A stretch of DNA of 64,000 nt from Hoeflea prorocentri (GTDB lineage: Bacteria > Pseudomonadota > Alphaproteobacteria > Rhizobiales > Rhizobiaceae): contig NZ_JAPJZI010000001.1 of NCBI RefSeq assembly GCF_027944115.1, forward strand, positions 62,001 to 126,000, written 5' to 3'. The position numbers were made by a program, and so were the translations under genes. Position 1 is the first letter of the stretch. Every line of letters starts with the position of its first letter. Positions 49,887 through 60,081 of this stretch are shown one piece after another. Below the pieces are notes generated by a model. That model had not been told where the DNA came from, did no database searches, and saw only the letters and a list, made by a program, of their open reading frames with translations.

Positions 49887-50709
49887 CTGAAATGCTCTCT
49901 TCTGTTTTCTTGTCTGTCGCAAGGCCGCAAAATACGCCGGCCTCAAGCATGGCGGTTATGGCGGCGGCAAGGTCGAAGTCTTCAGCTTCGGCGGCTGCCG
50001 CTCCGGCTGCCCCGCCAAGCGTTTGTCCGCTGATCAGCGCTTGCAGAAATGCCGCGCCGCCCGGCGGCAAATGGCGAACTTCCACATCGAATTCCCGCCG
50101 GGTGATCAGCCCGTCCTCGGCGATGCCCGTCTTGATGCCGGACGGGTCTTCTCCGGCCCGATTGGCCGAGAAGATCGACACAGCCGCAAAGGGCGAACGA
50201 ATGATATGTGCAGCCGGGTGGGGCGCAAAGCTTTGCAGCGCCAGATCCTCCGGCGCGACGGCTGCAAGCTCTTCAGCACCAAGGACCGGCCTGTCGGCGG
50301 CGTGAAAGGCGTCCAGCCATTTGCGCTCCAAGCGCGCGACATCCGGCAGGTAAACCAGTTCGCGAACCGGTTCAAACGTTTCCAAAAACGCCGGGAAACC
50401 GGCCCCGTAGCGAAAAAGCAGAGGTGATGAGGGTTGTTCCGTCTGAACATAGATTTTTGCCATGGAGCGGAAAAACCTGTCGCCGACAATCCTGTGCACA
50501 GCTGGATAGATATCGGCCAGCGCATTGATCAGGCCGACGGTCACATTGTTGCGGTAGACATTGAAGCGTTTGACCGCGTTCTTTCCTTGCGGTCCGATAA
50601 TTCCTTCAGGTTTTGGCAGGTCGGGATCAAGAAGGGCTTCAGAAAACCGGACAAGCGGGACCGGGCGGTCCGCCTTTTCCGTAGGCGCGTCGTTATCCGG
50701 CTGCGGCAT
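49870..50709 (-). CDS. bufC: BufC-type partner protein (DUF2063, HvfC family)
   Basis: A 279-residue protein with the DUF2063 N-terminal domain: a helical segment containing [36 protein letters not shown] (near 47-85), followed by [24 protein letters not shown]. In the MNIO family these partners present the precursor peptide to the iron enzyme. The gene overlaps bufB by 17 bases and doxX by 17 bases, so translation is coupled along the operon. Start ATG 50709. The C-terminal ~120 residues are more variable. Confidence 0.88.
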   Translation of the reverse strand: MPQPDNDAPTEKADRPVPLVRFSEALLDPDLPKPEGIIGPQGKNAVKRFNVYRNNVTVGLINALADIYPAVHRIVGDRFFRSMAKIYVQTEQPSSPLLFRYGAGFPAFLETFEPVRELVYLPDVARLERKWLDAFHAADRPVLGAEELAAVAPEDLALQSFAPHPAAHIIRSPFAAVSIFSANRAGEDPSGIKTGIAEDGLITRREFDVEVRHLPPGGAAFLQALISGQTLGGAAGAAAAEAEDFDLAAAITAMLEAGVFCGLATDKKTEESISDDIVD

Positions 50710-51616
50710 GGCGGCTTCCCAGCATGTAGCTCGAGGCTCGGCGTTCCAGAATCTCATCGGCGCGCATGGCTTCACGCTTCAGGACCGGCCACTCGGGAAC
50801 ATCGTTGTCCCACTCGATCAGGGTCGGGACCGGCCCCATCTGACCGATCACAATATCATAGAGTTTCCAGACTTCGTCATCGACAGGGCGGTCATGGGCA
50901 TCTATCAGCAAAAGCTCGCCTTCATCATCGGTGTCGCCGGCATGGCCGGCAAGATGGATCTCTTCCACCTTTTCGAGCGGGAACTCCGACAGATAGGTGA
51001 GCGGACGGTATTTATGGTTGGTGGCCGACACGAACACATTGTTGATGTCCAAAAGCAGACCACAGCCGGTACGTTTCGCGATCTCGCAGATGAAATCCGT
51101 CTCGCTCATGGACGATTGTTCAAATTGTACATAGGTCGACGGGTTCTCCAGGAGGATTTTTCTGCCAAGAGCCTCCTGCACCTGATCGATGTGGTCACAA
51201 ACGCGGTTCAGGGTTGTCCGGTCATAAGGGACGGGCAGCAGGTCATTGTAATAGCTGTTGTCGTGGGTGGACCAAGCAAGGTGTTCCGACACGAGGCCGG
51301 GCTCATAGCGATCTACGACGGCTTTGAGCCGCGCAATGTGATCAGCATCGAGGCCGTGTTCGCTGCCGATCGAAAGGCCGACACCATGGACGGAGAGCGG
51401 GAAGGACTGGCGGATTGCCGTCAGTGCCCTGTGCGGTGCGCCGCCTTCGCCCATATAGTTTTCCGCGTGAACCTCAAGAAACCCAATGCGGTAATCGTCC
51501 CGCAGAATCTGGTCGATGTGGTTTGATTTCAAACCGGCGCCGGCGCGGGCGGGAACAGTTTTGTGTGTGAAGCGGGCTCGGCTGTCGCCATCCTTCCAGG
51601 CAGGGCTTTGTGTCAT
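50693..51616 (-). CDS. bufB: BufB-type multinuclear iron oxidase (MNIO, DUF692)
   Basis: A 307-residue TIM-barrel enzyme of the DUF692/MNIO family, which uses two or three iron atoms to modify cysteines of a precursor peptide. Metal and active-site segments are visible: [14 protein letters not shown] near 48, [15 protein letters not shown] near 75, SEHLAW near 105, [15 protein letters not shown] near 180, EIHLAGHA near 215, [12 protein letters not shown] near 230 and LIEWDNDVP near 265. In bufferin operons it converts peptide cysteines to thiooxazole/oxazolone-type groups that bind copper. The substrate here should be the adjacent DUF2282 peptide. Start ATG 51616. Confidence 0.92.
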   Translation of the reverse strand: MTQSPAWKDGDSRARFTHKTVPARAGAGLKSNHIDQILRDDYRIGFLEVHAENYMGEGGAPHRALTAIRQSFPLSVHGVGLSIGSEHGLDADHIARLKAVVDRYEPGLVSEHLAWSTHDNSYYNDLLPVPYDRTTLNRVCDHIDQVQEALGRKILLENPSTYVQFEQSSMSETDFICEIAKRTGCGLLLDINNVFVSATNHKYRPLTYLSEFPLEKVEEIHLAGHAGDTDDEGELLLIDAHDRPVDDEVWKLYDIVIGQMGPVPTLIEWDNDVPEWPVLKREAMRADEILERRASSYMLGSRHAAAG

Positions 51617-51639
51617 TATTGTCTCCGCTTCACTGAGGC

Positions 51640-51674
51640 GCACCGGCCGCCCAAGACGCTTGGGCGGCCGGTGC
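51640..51674 (-). promoter_or_regulatory. Strong intercistronic stem-loop between bufA1 and bufB
   Basis: GCACCGGCCGCCCAAG (51640-51655) and CTTGGGCGGCCGGTGC (51659-51674) form a perfect 16-bp stem with a 3-base loop. There is no T-run, so it is not a standard terminator. Placed just after the peptide gene, it probably stabilises the bufA1 message or reduces read-through, allowing excess peptide over modifying enzymes. Confidence 0.8.
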
Positions 51675-51694
51675 GAGTTTACACGAACAAGGTC

Positions 51695-51997
51695 TTATGC
51701 CGGCAGGTCGCGGTCCAGCGGCTCAAGCGAACCCTTGCGGTCGCCTGGCAGGGCCATGGTCAGGCATGTGCCGTCATCCACCAGCGTCCAGGCATTGCCC
51801 TGGTAGTCAACCGTCGATGTGCCGGCGCAGGTCGTGCCAGGGCCGGCCGCGCAATCGTTCTTACCGGCCAAAGATACGCCGTAGCACTTTTCCTTGGCGG
51901 AGGCTTCTGTGGTTGTCGCCATGAGGCTTGCGCCCGACAGTGCCATGGCAACCGCTCCGGCAACTGCTGATGCGCTGACGATCGTTTTCTTGGACAT
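51695..51997 (-). CDS. bufA1: Bufferin precursor peptide (BufA1, DUF2282)
   Basis: A 100-residue exported peptide of the DUF2282 family. An N-terminal signal ([10 protein letters not shown], hydrophobic Ala/Gly core, cleavage near ASA-KEK at 34-35) precedes a mature part with four cysteines: Cys38, Cys49, Cys57 and Cys78, in the family pattern KCYG..LAGKNDC....GTTCAGTS....GTC. These cysteines are the known sites of MNIO modification, and the mature peptide chelates copper in the periplasm. AAGGAG precedes ATG 51997. The C-terminal tail ([15 protein letters not shown]) is longer and more charged than the core needs. First gene of the operon. Confidence 0.93.
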   Translation of the reverse strand: MSKKTIVSASAVAGAVAMALSGASLMATTTEASAKEKCYGVSLAGKNDCAAGPGTTCAGTSTVDYQGNAWTLVDDGTCLTMALPGDRKGSLEPLDRDLPA

Positions 51998-52210
51998 GGA
52001 ATTCTCCTTGAGAGTTTGCAGTTCATGTAACGAAACTTCTAAACACCGGCTCGGACCGGAATGGCTTAAGTGTCGGCAAAGTGCGGGTAAATTGGAAATC
52101 AACAGCGTGTTATCTCCTGAAACCGGCGCGTGACGGGTGCGTTACGCCTCCGGACCCGCCTCAAACATGTGCCAAATGATCCGTTTTTCGGCCTTTGACG
52201 GCGAAAACCT

Positions 52211-53281
52211 CTACAGGTTAGCCGGGCTATCCTGGTCCAGCAAGGCGGCGAATTCCCGGACATGATCACGCGTCGTCGCGAATCCGGTGACCAGACGCGT
52301 GATCAATTCGTTTTCGCCAATCAGTTGTTTTGCGAAATGGGGCGTCTTCCATTCATAGAAACCGGCCCCTGCCGCCTGGAGCCTGTCGAAGGTGCTGCGG
52401 TCCATAATGGCGAAGACTTCGTTGGCAGGGCTTTCCCACGCCAGGCGCGCATGTTGTGATTCTGCAATAGCCGTCTGCAGTTCCTTGGCCATTGTGTTCG
52501 CATGGGAGGCGAGCGTGACCCACAGGTCATCTTCGAAATAGGCTTCAAACTGGGCGGCCATGAAACGGCTTTTCGAGAAGATATGTGCCGAGCGCTTTCG
52601 CAGGAACGGCAGATCGCGCGCGAGGTCCGGATTAAAAACGACGATCGCTTCCGCGCACCAGCAGCCATTTTTGGTGCCGCCGAAAGACAAAATGTCGACG
52701 CCGCGTTTCCAGGTCATTTCGGCCGGGCTTTGCCCAAGTGCCGCCATCGCGTTGGCAAAGCGCGCACCATCCATGTGAAGCGGGAGACCGTGGAGGCGGC
52801 AGATTTCTGAAATCTCATCGACCTGAGCGGCTTCGTAGACCGTTCCGATTTCCGTGGATTGCGAGATACTGACGGCCATCGGCTGACCGGCATGGATGAA
52901 CTGCGCCGGGAAGCGGCGGATCGCGGCATCAAGCTCTTCCGGATCGAGCCGGCCATGGTCGCCGTCAACCGGTTCGATCCGTGCCCCCGGTGTCAGCATT
53001 TGTGGCGCGCCGCCCTCATCTTCAATCAGGTGTGCTTCGCGATGAGCAAAGGCGACGCCTCCCGGCCTGTTGGCGGCGGCCATCGATATCGAATTTGCCG
53101 CCGTGCCGGTGCCGACAAAAAAAACCGCAACGTCACGCTCGAACAATTCGCCGAACCGCTGTTCCACTTTCCTGTCCTGTTCGCTCAAGCCATAGGCCTG
53201 GGCAAATCCGTCAGCGTGCCGGGTGAGGGCCTCGGCGATGCGTGGATGGGCTCCGGCCCAATTGTCTGAAGAAAATTGCAT
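52211..53281 (-). CDS. Low-specificity L-threonine aldolase
   Basis: A 356-residue PLP enzyme (fold type I) that splits threonine or allo-threonine to glycine and acetaldehyde. The family opening FSSDNWAGAHPRI is present. The PLP Lys lies in LSFGGTKNGCWCAEA near residue 195. Other landmarks are FVGTGTAANSISM near 53, HMDGARFANAMAALG near 165 and HREAHLIEDEGGAPQML near 75. The ATG 53281 is chosen from the family start; the open frame upstream to 53407 lacks a ribosome site. A perfect inverted repeat about 240 bases upstream may regulate it or the divergent gltB. Confidence 0.91.
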   Translation of the reverse strand: MQFSSDNWAGAHPRIAEALTRHADGFAQAYGLSEQDRKVEQRFGELFERDVAVFFVGTGTAANSISMAAANRPGGVAFAHREAHLIEDEGGAPQMLTPGARIEPVDGDHGRLDPEELDAAIRRFPAQFIHAGQPMAVSISQSTEIGTVYEAAQVDEISEICRLHGLPLHMDGARFANAMAALGQSPAEMTWKRGVDILSFGGTKNGCWCAEAIVVFNPDLARDLPFLRKRSAHIFSKSRFMAAQFEAYFEDDLWVTLASHANTMAKELQTAIAESQHARLAWESPANEVFAIMDRSTFDRLQAAGAGFYEWKTPHFAKQLIGENELITRLVTGFATTRDHVREFAALLDQDSPANL

Positions 53282-53853
53282 GGTGTTTTTCGGTTCCGTG
53301 ATGTTGTCCTGATGCTGCAGTTTCTCGCATGGAATGATAGCGGCGCAAAGCGGTGCTGTTCCGCCTCTGGTTATAAAGCAAGCAAAGCCTCCCGGACTGC
53401 GAAACAATCTTTCGCGGTATCAGCGGTTTTGGCAATTTGCTGACCCCGTGAGCCATAAAAATGGCGGGGCCATCTTGCTCACCTCGGTTGTTTCTGGCAT
53501 ACAGGGTTAAAAATAGGACAGCCATACTGTCCTAATTGGGTGACCGTAGCCGAATCCGGTGTCGGTATCCGCAAAGACCGCACAAGCGGTCGCGATAGCA
53601 GCATGCGCGCGGCTTTGACGCGCCGGTTGTTGTCGTAGCACGGGCAACAATCGGATTTTATTGGAAAAATCCGGAGCCGGCCTGTGCGCGCGGTGTTTTG
53701 TGACCGGATGCCCGGGCCGTAAAATGCCGAAAATCGGCTAATTGCTTAAATTTGCCGCGTGAAAAACCTGTACCGGAATTCTATAAACCGGCACGGACAG
53801 TAAAGTCGCCTCGAAAACCGGCAGGTCGCGAGGCAACGACAGGAGGAACCGAG
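53282..53853. other. Long divergent regulatory region between threonine aldolase and gltB
   Basis: No convincing gene in these 572 bases. It contains the operator-like palindrome listed separately, short hairpins GACCGCACAAGCGGTC (about 53576-53591) and CGGATTTTATTGGAAAAATCCG (about 53652-53673), and a strong ribosome site AGGAGG directly before gltB. An open frame from 53752 joins gltB in phase but begins without a ribosome site. Confidence 0.5.
53514..53534. promoter_or_regulatory. Perfect operator-like inverted repeat
   Basis: TAGGACAG-CCATA-CTGTCCTA: 8-bp arms with a 5-base spacer, without a T-run. The 21-bp dyad has the size of a dimeric repressor or activator site. I cannot assign it to a known regulator. 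It lies between the divergent threonine aldolase and glutamate synthase genes. Confidence 0.6.
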
Positions 53854-56800
53854 ATGACGGACAAGACGCCATCAAAGGCTAAAGCTGCGCAACGCCCGGC
53901 ACTGACGGCGAAACGTGCGCGCACGGCCGGGTTCCCGCAGAAGCAGGGGCTTTATGACCCGCGCAATGAGCACGATGCCTGCGGTGTTGGTTTTGTCGCC
54001 CATATGAAGGGTCAAAAGTCCCATCAGATCATCAAGGACGGCCTGTTCATGCTGGAAAACCTGACCCACCGCGGTGCGGTCGGGGCGGATCCGCTGATGG
54101 GTGACGGCGCGGGCATTCTGGTTCAGATCCCGCACGCCTTTTTTGCTGAAAACATGGCCGAGCAGGGCATCACGCTACCGGATGTCGGGCACTATGCGGC
54201 CGGATATCTCTTTATGCCGCAGGACCTAGAGCTGCGCGCGCATATTGAGAAGATTGTCGAAGAAGTCGTTGCCGCCGAGGGGCAGGTGCTCCTGGGTTAC
54301 CGTGACGTGCCGGTCGACAATTCGTCGCTGTCCAAAGCGCCCGATATTGCCGCCACCGAGCCCCACCACAGGCAGGTTTTCATCGGCCGCGGTGATGAGG
54401 TGCAATCGGAAGCGGACTTTGAGCGTCGCCTGTTCATTCTGCGCAAGGTGATCTCCAATCGGATTTTTGAGGAAACGGACGGGCGTGACAACGGCTTTTA
54501 TATCGTTTCCCTGTCGAGCCGGACGATTGTCTACAAAGGCATGTTCCTGGCCTATCAGGTCGGCGCCTATTTCAAGGATTTGACGGACGAGCGTTTTCAG
54601 TCGGCCGTGGCGCTGGTTCACCAACGCTTTTCGACCAATACGTTTCCGTCCTGGAAGCTGGCGCACCCCTATCGCATGGTCGCCCACAATGGCGAAATCA
54701 ACACGCTGCGCGGCAATGTCAACTGGATGGCGGCGCGCCAGGCTTCGGTGACGTCGCCGCTCTTCGGTGACGACATCAGCAAGCTGTGGCCGATCTCCTA
54801 TGAAGGACAGTCCGACACGGCCTGTTTCGACAATGCGCTCGAATTCCTGGTTCAGGGCGGCTATTCGCTTGCCCATGCCGTCATGATGCTGATCCCGGAA
54901 GCCTGGGCCGGCAACAAGCTGATGCATGAAGACCGCAAGGCGTTTTACGAATATCACGCGGCGCTGATGGAGCCTTGGGACGGGCCGGCCGCCGTTGCCT
55001 TTACCGACGGCCGTCAGATCGGCGCGACGCTTGACCGCAACGGCTTGCGGCCCGCCCGCTATATCGTGACCGATGACGACAGGGTTATCATGGCGTCCGA
55101 GGCTGGCGTATTGCCGGTGGACGAAAAATCCATCGTGCGCAAATGGCGGCTTCAGCCGGGCAAGATGCTGCTCATCGATATGGAAGAAGGCGCCATCGTC
55201 TCGGATGCGCAGATCAAGCGTGAGCTGGCAAACGCCAATCCCTACCGCGATTGGCTGGACCGCACGCAGATCGTGCTGGAAGACATGCCTGTTTCAGGCC
55301 GCGCCACGGGCCATTCCAGCGCATCACTGCTCGATCAGCAGCAGGCCTTCGGCTATTCTCAGGAAGACCTGAAATTGCTGATGTCGCCGATGGCGACAAC
55401 CGGTCAGGAGGCGATCGGCTCCATGGGAACGGACACGCCCATTTCAGCCATGTCCGACAAGACCAAGCTGCTTTACACCTATTTCAAGCAGAACTTCGCT
55501 CAGGTGACCAATCCGCCGATCGACCCGATCCGCGAAGAATCCGTCATGAGCCTCGTGTCTTTCATCGGCCCGCGGCCCAACCTTTTTGACTTGAAGGGAC
55601 TTGCCGGGCGCAGGCGCCTTGAAGTGCGCCAGCCGATCCTGACCAATGAGGACCTGGAAAAAATCCGGGCGATTGGCGATATCTCTGACAATCAGTTCCA
55701 GACCAAGACACTGGACATCACCTATCGTGAGGACAGTGGCGCCGACCATATGAGCGAAGCCCTCGATGCGCTGTGCGCGCGGGCGGAAAAGGCAGTCAAT
55801 AACGGCTACAACATCATCATCCTCTCGGACCGGCAATTGTCGGTCAACCGGATCGCCATACCGGCGCTGCTGGCGACGGCGGCTGTTCATCATCACCTGA
55901 TCCGAAAGGGGCTGCGCACGTCTGTCGGCCTTGTGGTTGAATCGGGCGAGCCGCGGGAAGTGCATCATTTCGCGGTGCTGGCCGGCTACGGGGCTGAGGC
56001 GATCAACCCTTATCTTGCGTTCGATACGCTTGCAGACATGCATCAGAACGGTGAGTTCCCGGCGGTGGTTGACGCAACCGAGGTGGTGCATCGCTATATC
56101 AAAGCCATCGACAAGGGCCTCTTGAAGGTGATGTCGAAGATGGGGATTTCCACCTACCAGTCCTATTGCGGCGCTCAGATTTTCGATGCCGTCGGCCTTT
56201 CCGGCGAATTCGTCAACAAGTATTTCTTCGGTACCGCGACGACGATTGAGGGCATCGGGCTCAGCGAGATCGCGATTGAGACCCATGTGCGCCACGCGCA
56301 GGCCTTCGGCGACGATCCGGTGCTGACGACCGCGCTCGAGGTCGGCGGGGAATATCTCTATCGCATGCGCGGCGAGAACCATGCCTGGTCGCCGGATTCG
56401 GTGGCGATGCTGCAACATGCAGTGCGCGGCAATGCTGCCGACAAATATGAGGAATTCGCTCAGCTTGTGAATGAGCATGCGGAAGGTCTCAACACGATTC
56501 GCGGCCTCTTCAGGATTATTGAAGCCGAGGAAGACGGACGCAAACCCGTGCCGCTTGACGAGGTCGAGCCGGCGGCGGAGATCGTGCGGCGGTTTTCCAC
56601 CGGCGCCATGTCCTTCGGCTCGATCAGCCGGGAGGCGCACACCACCTTGGCAATTGCCATGAACCGGATCGGCGGTAAGTCGAATACGGGCGAGGGCGGC
56701 GAAGAGCCCGATCGCTATATGCCGTTGCCTGACGGGTCGATGAACCCGGAACGTTCCGCCATCAAGCAGGTGGCCTCCGGACGCTTCGGCGTGACCACGG

Positions 56801-58569
56801 AGTATCTGGTCAACTCCGACATGATACAAATCAAGGTCGCGCAGGGCGCAAAGCCCGGCGAGGGCGGGCAGCTTCCCGGTCACAAGGTCGATGCGACAAT
56901 AGCCAAGACCCGGCATTCGACGCCGGGTGTCGGGCTGATTTCGCCGCCTCCGCACCATGACATCTATTCCATCGAGGATCTGGCGCAGCTGATCTTCGAT
57001 CTGAAGAACGTCAACAGCGACGCGGATATCTCGGTCAAACTGGTCTCAGAGGTCGGCGTCGGCACCGTGGCGGCAGGTGTTGCCAAGGCGCGTGCGGACC
57101 ATATCACCATTTCCGGCTATGACGGCGGGACCGGCGCGTCACCGCTGACATCGCTCAAACATGCCGGATCGCCTTGGGAAATGGGACTTGCTGAAACCCA
57201 CCAGACCCTGGTGCTGAACGGGCTTCGCTCGCGTGTTCCGCTGCAGGTCGATGGCGGTTTGCGAACCGGGCGCGACGTGATCGTCGGGGCATTGCTCGGC
57301 GCGGATGAATTCGGTTTTTCCACCGCGCCGCTCATTGCCGCCGGCTGTCTGATGATGCGCAAATGCCATCTCAACACCTGCCCGGTAGGCATCGCAACAC
57401 AAGACCCGGTCTTGCGTCAGCGTTTCAAGGGAACGCCCGAACACGTCATCAACTATTTCTTCTTTGTTGCCGAGGAAGTGCGCGCGTTTCTGGCAAAGAT
57501 GGGCTATCGCAAGCTGGACGACATCATCGGCCAGTCGGACCTTCTGGAGAAGGACCGGATGATCAGCCACTGGAAAGCGAACGGCCTGGATTTCAGCAAC
57601 ATCTTCCACAAACCTGAAGCCGGGAAGGAGGACATCCGTTGGACCCAGCGTCAGGATCATCCGATTGACGATATTCTGGATCGCAAGCTGATCGCCGAGG
57701 CCAAGCCGGCGCTCGCATCCAAGACGCCGGTGTCGATCGAGACCGCGATCCGCAATGTTGACCGATCGGCGGGCGCCATGCTCTCCGGCGAGATTGCGCG
57801 GCGCTATGGCCACAAAGGTCTCCCCGACGGCACGGTTTCAGTCAAGCTTGAGGGGACCGCCGGCCAGTCTTTCGGCGCATTTCTCTCGCGTGGCGTCAGT
57901 TTCGACCTGATCGGCGATGGAAACGACTATGTCGGCAAGGGCCTTTGCGGCGGCCGTATCATCGTGCGCCCGCCGGAGGAAAGCCGTATCGTTCCGGAAG
58001 AGTCGATCATTGTCGGCAACACCGTTCTTTACGGAGCCGTTGAAGGTGAATGTTATTTCCGCGGTGTGGCCGGCGAACGCTTTGCCGTTCGCAACTCCGG
58101 CGCCATTGCCGTTGTCGAGGGTGTCGGCGATCACGGTTGCGAGTATATGACCGGCGGTATTGTTGTCGTCATCGGCGAGACGGGACGCAATTTTGCCGCT
58201 GGCATGTCGGGCGGTGTGGCCTATGTACTTGACGAGGCGGGAGACTTTGCCCGGCGCTGCAACATGGCGATGGTCGAGCTCGAGCCCGTTCCGGAAGAGG
58301 ACGACATGTTGGAAGAGCTGCACCATCATGGTGGTGATCTGGACCATAAGGGCCGCGTGGACGTTTCCGACGACATGACCAAGCATGATGAGGAACGGCT
58401 CTACCAGCTCATTGCCAATCATGTGCACTACACCAACTCGCAGCGGGGCCAGGATATTCTGGAAAACTGGGCAGACTATCGCCCGAAGTTCCGCAAGGTC
58501 ATGCCGATTGAGTATCGCCGGGCACTTGAGGAGATGGAGCGCATGCGTATGGGGGTTGCCGCGGAATAG
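53854..58569 (+). CDS. gltB: Glutamate synthase (NADPH) large subunit
   Basis: A 1571-residue enzyme that makes glutamate from glutamine and 2-oxoglutarate. A propeptide of 42 residues precedes the N-terminal nucleophile Cys43 ([11 protein letters not shown]) of the glutaminase domain. The FMN/2-oxoglutarate barrel (about 870-1240) contains [12 protein letters not shown] and [18 protein letters not shown]. The [3Fe-4S] cysteines are in [19 protein letters not shown] near 1165. The C-terminal beta-helix domain (about 1310-1520) has repeated Gly-rich turns. ATG 53854 has AGGAGG upstream, so I reject the 34-codon in-phase extension. It forms an operon with gltD. Confidence 0.97.
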   Translation: MTDKTPSKAKAAQRPALTAKRARTAGFPQKQGLYDPRNEHDACGVGFVAHMKGQKSHQIIKDGLFMLENLTHRGAVGADPLMGDGAGILVQIPHAFFAENMAEQGITLPDVGHYAAGYLFMPQDLELRAHIEKIVEEVVAAEGQVLLGYRDVPVDNSSLSKAPDIAATEPHHRQVFIGRGDEVQSEADFERRLFILRKVISNRIFEETDGRDNGFYIVSLSSRTIVYKGMFLAYQVGAYFKDLTDERFQSAVALVHQRFSTNTFPSWKLAHPYRMVAHNGEINTLRGNVNWMAARQASVTSPLFGDDISKLWPISYEGQSDTACFDNALEFLVQGGYSLAHAVMMLIPEAWAGNKLMHEDRKAFYEYHAALMEPWDGPAAVAFTDGRQIGATLDRNGLRPARYIVTDDDRVIMASEAGVLPVDEKSIVRKWRLQPGKMLLIDMEEGAIVSDAQIKRELANANPYRDWLDRTQIVLEDMPVSGRATGHSSASLLDQQQAFGYSQEDLKLLMSPMATTGQEAIGSMGTDTPISAMSDKTKLLYTYFKQNFAQVTNPPIDPIREESVMSLVSFIGPRPNLFDLKGLAGRRRLEVRQPILTNEDLEKIRAIGDISDNQFQTKTLDITYREDSGADHMSEALDALCARAEKAVNNGYNIIILSDRQLSVNRIAIPALLATAAVHHHLIRKGLRTSVGLVVESGEPREVHHFAVLAGYGAEAINPYLAFDTLADMHQNGEFPAVVDATEVVHRYIKAIDKGLLKVMSKMGISTYQSYCGAQIFDAVGLSGEFVNKYFFGTATTIEGIGLSEIAIETHVRHAQAFGDDPVLTTALEVGGEYLYRMRGENHAWSPDSVAMLQHAVRGNAADKYEEFAQLVNEHAEGLNTIRGLFRIIEAEEDGRKPVPLDEVEPAAEIVRRFSTGAMSFGSISREAHTTLAIAMNRIGGKSNTGEGGEEPDRYMPLPDGSMNPERSAIKQVASGRFGVTTEYLVNSDMIQIKVAQGAKPGEGGQLPGHKVDATIAKTRHSTPGVGLISPPPHHDIYSIEDLAQLIFDLKNVNSDADISVKLVSEVGVGTVAAGVAKARADHITISGYDGGTGASPLTSLKHAGSPWEMGLAETHQTLVLNGLRSRVPLQVDGGLRTGRDVIVGALLGADEFGFSTAPLIAAGCLMMRKCHLNTCPVGIATQDPVLRQRFKGTPEHVINYFFFVAEEVRAFLAKMGYRKLDDIIGQSDLLEKDRMISHWKANGLDFSNIFHKPEAGKEDIRWTQRQDHPIDDILDRKLIAEAKPALASKTPVSIETAIRNVDRSAGAMLSGEIARRYGHKGLPDGTVSVKLEGTAGQSFGAFLSRGVSFDLIGDGNDYVGKGLCGGRIIVRPPEESRIVPEESIIVGNTVLYGAVEGECYFRGVAGERFAVRNSGAIAVVEGVGDHGCEYMTGGIVVVIGETGRNFAAGMSGGVAYVLDEAGDFARRCNMAMVELEPVPEEDDMLEELHHHGGDLDHKGRVDVSDDMTKHDEERLYQLIANHVHYTNSQRGQDILENWADYRPKFRKVMPIEYRRALEEMERMRMGVAAE

Positions 58570-58613
58570 GCGGAACCTCTAGGCCAACGAACGGGATTTG
58601 GATAGGAACGCAA

Positions 58614-60068
58614 ATGGGTAAGGTAACCGGATTTCTGGAGATTGACCGCCAGGTCGCCAAGTACCAGCCTGCGTCGGACCGCGTCCGGCACTACAAGGAA
58701 TTCAGCCTTCCCATGTCTGAATCCGAAGTGGTCAAGCAGGCCGCACGCTGCATGGATTGCGGCATTCCATTCTGCCACGGGCCAACGGGTTGTCCGATCC
58801 ACAACCAGATCCCGGACTGGAACGACCTTGTCTATAACGGCAACTGGGAAGAGGCGATCCACAACCTGCATTCGACTAATAATTTCCCCGAGTTCACCGG
58901 CAGGATTTGTCCGGCGCCATGCGAGGAAGCGTGTACGCTGAACCTTGAGGATATTCCGGTTGCGATCAAAACCGTGGAGCAAGCCCTGGCCGACAAGGCC
59001 TATGAGATGGGTCTGATCGTACCGCAACCGGCCGATATCAAGACCGGTAAATCGGTCGGTGTTATCGGCTCCGGGCCGGCAGGTATGTCCGCTGCCCAAC
59101 AACTTGCCCGCGCCGGGCATGAGGTTCATGTCTATGAGCGCGAAAGCAGCGCCGGTGGCCTGCTGCGCTACGGCATTCCCGACTTCAAAATGGAAAAGCA
59201 CTTTATCGACAAGCGGGTTGAGCAGATGGAGGGCGAGGGGGTCGTCTTCCACTATGGTGTGCATGTTGGCGCAGATAAGTCAGTTGACGAACTGAATGCC
59301 GAGCACGACGCCTTGATCTATTGCGGTGGTTCGGAAAAACCACGTGATGCCGGTATTCCGGGCGTTGAACTGACCGGTGTGCACGATGCGATGCCTTACC
59401 TTGTCCAGCAGAACAAGCGCGTCGCCCGTGAGAGCGTCGACAACGTTGGCTGGCCGTCCGACCCCATCCTGGCAAGCGGCAAGCATGTGGTTGTGGTTGG
59501 CGGCGGCGACACGGCCTCCGACTGTATCGGGACAGCCTTCCGCCAGGGTGCGGTCAAGGTTACGCAGCTTGATATTCGGCCGCAGCCGCCGGTGCGTGAG
59601 GACAAGCTGGCTGTCTGGCCGTTCTGGGCAACGAAGATGCGTACATCGTCATCGCAGGCCGAAGGCGCAGTCAGGGAATTTCAGGTGGGCACGCTGGAGT
59701 TTGTCGGTGAAAATGGCGTTTTGACCGGCGTGAAGTGTTGTCAGGTCGATGAAAAGAGACAACCCGTCGCCGGGACGGAGTTTATTCTGAAGGCCGATCT
59801 TGCCTTCATCGCCATCGGTTTTCGCGGGCCGTTCGAAAACGGCGTGCTCAAGGATCTGGGCGAGCGGCTCGACATCGGCGTGGACGGGCGCGGCTCGACC
59901 TTCGTGAAAGCCAACGAAACCGACTACCGCACGTCCGTGGACGGTCTTTGGGCGGCGGGCGATGTGCGCCGCGGGCAGTCACTGGTTGTCTGGGCAATTC
60001 GTGAAGGCCGGCAGGCCGCGCACGATGTCGACAAGGAACTCATGGGCAAGACCACGCTGCCGCGTTAG
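58614..60068 (+). CDS. gltD: Glutamate synthase (NADPH) small subunit
   Basis: A 484-residue FAD/NADPH subunit that feeds electrons to GltB. The N-terminal domain carries eight cysteines in two [4Fe-4S] motifs: [10 protein letters not shown]...GCPIHN (near 43-65) and [13 protein letters not shown] (near 98-110). The FAD Rossmann motif [18 protein letters not shown] is near 148, and the NADPH motif [13 protein letters not shown] near 290. The C-terminal [21 protein letters not shown] closes the FAD site. It lies 44 bases after gltB and is convergent with the DUF459 gene. Confidence 0.97.
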   Translation: MGKVTGFLEIDRQVAKYQPASDRVRHYKEFSLPMSESEVVKQAARCMDCGIPFCHGPTGCPIHNQIPDWNDLVYNGNWEEAIHNLHSTNNFPEFTGRICPAPCEEACTLNLEDIPVAIKTVEQALADKAYEMGLIVPQPADIKTGKSVGVIGSGPAGMSAAQQLARAGHEVHVYERESSAGGLLRYGIPDFKMEKHFIDKRVEQMEGEGVVFHYGVHVGADKSVDELNAEHDALIYCGGSEKPRDAGIPGVELTGVHDAMPYLVQQNKRVARESVDNVGWPSDPILASGKHVVVVGGGDTASDCIGTAFRQGAVKVTQLDIRPQPPVREDKLAVWPFWATKMRTSSSQAEGAVREFQVGTLEFVGENGVLTGVKCCQVDEKRQPVAGTEFILKADLAFIAIGFRGPFENGVLKDLGERLDIGVDGRGSTFVKANETDYRTSVDGLWAAGDVRRGQSLVVWAIREGRQAAHDVDKELMGKTTLPR

Positions 60069-60081
60069 CGCATCAGCCTTT

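Noticed and set aside
53752-53853. 34-codon N-terminal extension of gltB
   Set aside because: No ribosome site at 53752, while ATG 53854 has AGGAGG and leaves a propeptide of normal length before Cys43.
55444-56958. 504-codon frame opposite gltB
   Set aside because: Antisense shadow; translation shows no family resemblance.
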